NCBI GenBank assembly: GCA_021323355.1 | Contig: JAJONK010000078.1 | Location: forward strand, 1-8,832 | Reading direction: 5' to 3' | Origin: Deltaproteobacteria bacterium | GTDB taxonomy: Bacteria > Desulfobacterota > Binatia > UBA9968 | DNA: 8,832 bases | In this document: positions 5,806 through 8,832 of the stretch, in pieces | How positions within the stretch are numbered: the stretch's first letter is position 1 | How the letters are laid out: every line of letters starts with the position of its first letter | The notes under the pieces: generated by a model | Told to the model about the DNA's origin: nothing | The model's input: the letters and a program-made list of their open reading frames with translations, nothing else | The model's database searches: none | Translations under genes and position numbers: made by a program

Positions 5806-5868
5806 GCTAATTCGTAATCACAGCTTAGCCGTGTGCGCCTGAAATATCGTTCCTACAGTGAGGTTGAT

Positions 5869-6885
5869 ATGGGACTGAACCGTCGCCTTTTAAGGCAACA
5901 ATTGATTGCATTGGCGATCATCGTTTTGTCGTCGACAGTATCGCATGCTCAAGATCGGCCGACCATTCTCGCCGGACACGGAACCCTCTCTGGATCGATC
6001 CTGCCTCTCTGGGTCGGGACCGATGCAAAGCTCTTTGAGAAGCATGGTCTACAGGTCAGGCCAATTTATCTGCCGCGCGCCGCAGGCCGGCCGGCGCTGG
6101 TGAGCGGCGACATACAGGTGTATTTTTCCGCCGGGCCCCCTGTGGTGCAGATGCGCTTGAGCGGCGGAGACGTAGCGGTTACCTCCTGTGTGGTTCACAA
6201 GCTCACGTCCAAAATAATGGTGCACCCGGCAATCCAGAAGATTGCCGATCTGCGGGGGAAAGTTGTCGCGGTCGCCAATCCAGGTTCCGCCAGCGATTTT
6301 GCCGCTAAACTATTTATGGCACGCGAGCGAATGAGGCCCGGGCAGGATGTTTCGATCATCTACAGCGGCTCGACCAGCGCTGCCTTTGCCGCGCTGGCCA
6401 ATGGCCGAGTGCACGGCATCTTTGCGTCACCGCCCAACGATATCCAGGCTGCGGCGGCAGGTTTCAAGCCGTTGCTGGAGCTAGGCGATCTGAACATTCC
6501 CTATGCCGGAAATTGCACTACGGTGCTGCGTTCTTATGCCGCGAAACAGCCGGCTCGCATGCGCAGCTTCGTCGCCGGCATCACCGAGGCAGTCGCCTAT
6601 ATCAGAAGGCGCCCGAGTGAAGCCAGGAGCATTTTACAAAAGTATACCCGGGTTTCTGATAGTGCGATCCTGCAACACACCTATGATTCTGAAGTCCAAT
6701 ACATGGAGCCCGTGCCGACTCCGACTGCCGAAGGGGTGAGAAGCATTCTCGAACATCTAGGAGTATCGGGCCAGCAGGCCGAGGCTTTCATCGCTGAATT
6801 TGTCGACAACCGTTTTATGAAGCAGCTCATCGATGACGGCTTGCTCAAACAAATATATCCGGACGGGGTGCCGGCCAAAGGATGA
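5869..6885 (+). CDS. Periplasmic ABC-type solute-binding protein, NMT1/THI5-like (SsuA/TauA type)
   Basis: 338 residues from the ATG at 5869. GAGG 5 nt upstream and an immediate signal peptide support this start over the in-frame GTG at 5833. Basic NRRLLRQQ, a hydrophobic core (about 12-24) and S-H-A|Q-D give a Sec signal cut after about residue 27. The mature protein has the type-II periplasmic-binding fold of NMT1/THI5-like proteins: an opening strand and helix with LPLWVGTDAKLFEKHGL (45-61), A-L-V-S-G-D-I-Q-V (76-84), I-A-D-L-R-G-K-V-V-A-V (125-135), and A-A-F-A-A-L-A-N-G-R-V-H-G (171-183). Relatives bind alkanesulfonates, taurine, thiamine precursors or aromatic compounds; the ligand here cannot be called. 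No permease or ATPase gene is nearby, so it is an orphan in this window. C107 and C215 could form a disulfide. It converges on the SDR gene with a 43 bp gap and no visible terminator. Confidence 0.88.
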   Translation: MGLNRRLLRQQLIALAIIVLSSTVSHAQDRPTILAGHGTLSGSILPLWVGTDAKLFEKHGLQVRPIYLPRAAGRPALVSGDIQVYFSAGPPVVQMRLSGGDVAVTSCVVHKLTSKIMVHPAIQKIADLRGKVVAVANPGSASDFAAKLFMARERMRPGQDVSIIYSGSTSAAFAALANGRVHGIFASPPNDIQAAAAGFKPLLELGDLNIPYAGNCTTVLRSYAAKQPARMRSFVAGITEAVAYIRRRPSEARSILQKYTRVSDSAILQHTYDSEVQYMEPVPTPTAEGVRSILEHLGVSGQQAEAFIAEFVDNRFMKQLIDDGLLKQIYPDGVPAKG

Positions 6886-6928
6886 CCGTACGCCGGGACG
6901 AAATTCGGAAGGATTTGGCAGCGGGACG

Positions 6929-7630
6929 TTATTTGAGCTGAGACTTCCATCCTGAGGAGCTCAGCATCTTGCCGGTGATCCCGTTCGCTTCATCCGAGGC
7001 TAAATAAACAAAAACATCGGTCACAGATTCCGGGCGACTGCCGCTATAGCCCGTCAATTTGGTTGCCACGTAACCTGGTTCTACGGAGTTGACGCGAATG
7101 TTTGATGCGCGGACTTCCGCGGCCAGGGTCTGAGTGAATCCTTCCAGTCCCCATTTTGAAGTGGCATAGGCGATAAAGTTGGCGTAAGCGCCGCGTCCCA
7201 CCATCGATGAAACGTTGATGATCGAGCCGCTTTTTTGCTTGATCATGACGGGCAACACCGCTTGAGTTGTGAGAAACGGTCCGCGCAAATTTACCGCAAT
7301 CGTATAATCCCACTTCTTCACTTCGAGCTGAGTGATTGGAACCGGCCGGGTCATCACTCCCGCGTTATTCACCAACACGTCGATACGTCCGAAGTCTTTA
7401 ATAACATCGCCGACAAAATCTTTAACCGAATCTTCGACGGAGACATCGCAGCACCAGCCTTTGGCCTCTGCTTTCAACTTTTGAATGTCTTGAACCGTCT
7501 CATCGATCTCCGATGTCGTGCGCGCGCAAATCGCCAGTCTGGCGCCCTCGCGCGCGTAAGCCAGGGCGACGGCTTTACCGATTCCTCTTGCTCCGCCGGT
7601 GACCAGCGCGACTTTGTCTTTTAGCTTCAT
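6929..7630 (-). CDS. SDR family NAD(P)-dependent oxidoreductase
   Basis: 233 residues, classical short-chain dehydrogenase/reductase. Cofactor motif T-G-G-A-R-G-I-G (11-18), C-D-V (61-63), N-N-A-G (88-91), structural Asn114, catalytic Ser142, Tyr155 and Lys159 (Y-A-T-S-K), and P-G-Y-V-A-T (185-190) are all present, so it should be active. Arg37 just after beta2, with no acidic residue at that strand end, leans toward NADP(H). The protein is shorter than the usual 245-255. After P-G-Y-V-A-T the substrate-binding loop is abbreviated, running quickly to V-F-V-Y-L-A-S-D (206-213). The C-terminus ends in SSSGWKSQLK rather than the usual DGG, hinting at a trimmed or unusual substrate pocket. AGGGA lies about 7 nt before the ATG. 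It is divergent from the second solute-binding-like gene and likely controlled from the shared region, where an inverted repeat covers its putative -10. The substrate is unknown. Confidence 0.93.
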   Translation of the reverse strand: MKLKDKVALVTGGARGIGKAVALAYAREGARLAICARTTSEIDETVQDIQKLKAEAKGWCCDVSVEDSVKDFVGDVIKDFGRIDVLVNNAGVMTRPVPITQLEVKKWDYTIAVNLRGPFLTTQAVLPVMIKQKSGSIINVSSMVGRGAYANFIAYATSKWGLEGFTQTLAAEVRASNIRVNSVEPGYVATKLTGYSGSRPESVTDVFVYLASDEANGITGKMLSSSGWKSQLK

Positions 7631-7645
7631 TGAGGTGTCCCTGGT

Positions 7646-7669
7646 TAGATGTAATCAGTCTTACGTCTA
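7646..7669. promoter_or_regulatory. Candidate operator: inverted repeat TAGATGTAA-N6-TTACGTCTA
   Basis: Nine-base arms match at 8 of 9 positions (the one mismatch is a T:G pair) around a 6 bp spacer. It is centred 28 bp upstream of the SDR ATG and overlaps the putative SDR -10. Size and symmetry fit a dimeric regulator such as the TetR or GntR families, but no regulator gene is in the window. A repeat this good is not rare across 8.8 kb; its place in a divergent promoter region is what supports it. Confidence 0.42.
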
Positions 7670-7686
7670 CTGAATTGGTTTGCCAA
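7658..7686 (-). promoter_or_regulatory. Possible SDR promoter
   Basis: On the minus strand TTGGCA (7681-7686, 5 of 6 to the -35 consensus) is followed after 17 nt by TAAGAC (7658-7663, 3 of 6 to -10). The inverted repeat at 7646-7669 covers the -10. Confidence 0.32.
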
Positions 7687-7703
7687 AGCAAGATGATTTT
7701 AAT
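7675..7703 (+). promoter_or_regulatory. Possible promoter of the second solute-binding-like gene
   Basis: TTGGTT (7675-7680) and TTTAAT (7698-7703, 5 of 6 to -10) are 17 nt apart. A second TTTTAATG occurs 13 bp later (7697-7704 and 7710-7717). The resulting leader would be about 140 nt. It overlaps the SDR promoter, so one bound regulator could affect both directions. Confidence 0.28.
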
Positions 7704-7848
7704 GCGCAGTTTTAATGGGACAGCTAACAGGCGACAGGCGGATGATCGGCGTGCCCGGCGAGCAATGGCCGAATAAAGCGCGCTGTTCGACACCTTGAGC
7801 GTTGCCGCATCTGGCGATAGAAGAGAGAAGAACTGGGAGGGAAACGCA

Positions 7849-8727
7849 ATGGATGTGCTCAGTACGACCGGATACCAACGCAGGCCGCCTCATTTGGTCG
7901 CCGAGTACAAGGGCTTTTTCGCTAATGAGGGGCTCGAAATTCGCTTTCACGAAACGACCTATGCTCCGGATCATAACCGGGGCATGGCCGAGGGACGTTG
8001 GGATTTCACGCTCAGCAGCGCGGATACGATGATTGCGCGCACAACCACCGATGGAGTTGATTATCTTCTTTTCATGCAAGCGGAAGAGGGATTGAGCGCG
8101 TACCTGGTTGGCCAGCCGGAGATTTCGTCGATCGCGCAGCTGCGCGGAGAACTGCTTGCTGGCGATCCCGGCGATTCGAACCTCGATCTCGTTCGCAAGA
8201 AGATTCTGCGTCGTCATGGGATGGACGACGATCAATATGAAATTGAAATCATCGGCAGCTCGCCCAAACGGCTGGAGGCCTTTCTAAACGGCAGAGTCGC
8301 TGCCGCGATGTTGACGCCGCCGGCTTCCGACAAAGCATTAGCAGCGGGCGGGGTGCTGCTCGCCAACGCCGAAGACTATGTCCCCGGTTGGCCGCTCACG
8401 TGCGGCTGGACATTGCGCCGCTGGCTACTTGAACATCGCGATCTGACGGTGCGCTTCATTCGCGCGTGGGCGGCGGCAACGGACTGGTTGCTGACGCCGC
8501 AAAATCGGACGGAAACTCTGGAACTGATCATGGCCAAAGAAGGGCTCAACCGAGATTCCGCAGAGCAGGCTTATCGCAAGGTCGTGCCGCACGCGCGGAT
8601 CAATCCGGCCGCGATAAACACGGTTATCGAGCTAAGAAAGGAAATGGGTGTGTACAAACCACCCTACGATCCACCGGAAAGATTTTTCGACGCAAGCTAT
8701 TGGCGTGAAGCGATGAAAGCAACGTGA
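7849..8727 (+). CDS. NMT1/THI5-like substrate-binding protein without signal peptide
   Basis: 292 residues from the ATG at 7849, which has an excellent ribosome site (GGGAGGG, 7 nt upstream). The frame extends to a TTG at 7795, but the extra 18 residues are polar and add no signal. The fold pattern is that of type-II periplasmic-binding, NMT1/THI5-like proteins: H-L-V-A-E-Y-K-G-F-F-A-N-E-G-L-E-I (15-31), a M-A-E-G-R-W-D-F-T segment (46-54), I-A-Q-L-R-G-E-L-L-A-G-D (95-106), and R-L-E-A-F-L-N-G-R-V-A-A-A (141-153). The absence of any signal peptide or lipobox means it should stay in the cytoplasm, unlike the 5869 protein. Options: a binding protein that lost secretion, a cytoplasmic ligand sensor, or an enzyme, as eukaryotic THI5 is. 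The THI5 C-C-C-F-C active-site motif is absent, so pyrimidine synthesis of that kind is not supported. It is divergent from the SDR and may share its pathway. Confidence 0.82.
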   Translation: MDVLSTTGYQRRPPHLVAEYKGFFANEGLEIRFHETTYAPDHNRGMAEGRWDFTLSSADTMIARTTTDGVDYLLFMQAEEGLSAYLVGQPEISSIAQLRGELLAGDPGDSNLDLVRKKILRRHGMDDDQYEIEIIGSSPKRLEAFLNGRVAAAMLTPPASDKALAAGGVLLANAEDYVPGWPLTCGWTLRRWLLEHRDLTVRFIRAWAAATDWLLTPQNRTETLELIMAKEGLNRDSAEQAYRKVVPHARINPAAINTVIELRKEMGVYKPPYDPPERFFDASYWREAMKAT

Positions 8728-8832
8728 TTGAAAACGTGTTCGTGATCGGAGAACTACCGTGCTCATGTTGGGAGAAGAGACGTGATTGCTTTGTGTTACC
8801 AAAAAATTAAGTTTCTGCGTCTTGGGTTTTAC
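8728..8832. other. Window end; possible start of a further gene
   Basis: After the stop at 8725-8727 nothing certain is seen. A GTG at 8782 follows GGGAGAAG at about 6-7 nt and reads open for 17 codons to the window end (M-I-A-L-C-Y-Q-K-I-K...). It is too short to judge. No terminator hairpin is visible for the upstream gene. Confidence 0.2.

Noticed and set aside
5833..5868. GTG start for the 5869 solute-binding protein
   Set aside because: It would place 12 polar residues before the signal peptide; ATG 5869 has GAGG at proper spacing.
7699..8235. 178-codon minus-strand frame
   Set aside because: Antisense to the strongly supported 7849 gene and the divergent promoter region; composition is that of a shadow frame.

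Overview
The window looks like chromosomal DNA from a moderately GC-rich Gram-negative bacterium. Evidence for this is a lipoprotein signal, a Sec signal peptide on a periplasmic solute-binding protein, and mostly Shine-Dalgarno-type starts. Orphan NMT1/THI5-like solute-binding proteins beside an SDR oxidoreductase, and gene-poor stretches holding short or decayed ORFs, recall uncultivated soil or subsurface lineages (Binatia, Rokubacteria/NC10, Acidobacteriota). That placement is inference; nothing here fixes the taxon. I see no rRNA, tRNA, CRISPR array, transposase or phage gene.

Layout, left half. The left edge cuts a minus-strand DUF4398-type lipoprotein (1-299). A 506 bp gap follows, with small inverted repeats only. 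A rhomboid intramembrane protease (806-1567, +) faces a tandem-domain universal stress protein (1686-2591, -). The next 950 bp holds no large gene. It contains a likely 38-residue single-span membrane protein (2934-3050, -) behind an AT-rich palindrome, a possible 19-codon ORF ahead of the stress gene, a dispersed-repeat-like element (about 3423-3454), and faint frame-broken traces of a sigma-like ORF.

Layout, middle. A small protein with a C-terminal membrane anchor (3540-3920, +) is followed by a AAA+ ATPase that also ends in a membrane anchor (4070-5071, +). A stand-alone CheY-like receiver (5223-5609, +) comes next, with its own possible promoter. The 3540-5071 pair is the most unusual gene set here: two anchored proteins, one of them a pore-loop ATPase without a protease domain.

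Layout, right half. A secreted NMT1/THI5-like solute-binding protein (5869-6885, +), preceded by a nested RNA-hairpin-like structure, converges on an SDR oxidoreductase (6929-7630, -). The SDR is divergent from a second NMT1/THI5-like protein that has no signal peptide (7849-8727, +). The 218 bp divergent region carries a 9+9 bp inverted repeat over plausible promoter elements, as expected for an operator controlling one or both genes. No ABC permease or ATPase for either binding protein is in the window.

Working together (inference): the left half reads as envelope and stress functions (lipoprotein, rhomboid, stress protein, anchored ATPase pair, receiver), and the right half as uptake or metabolism of an unknown small organic compound.
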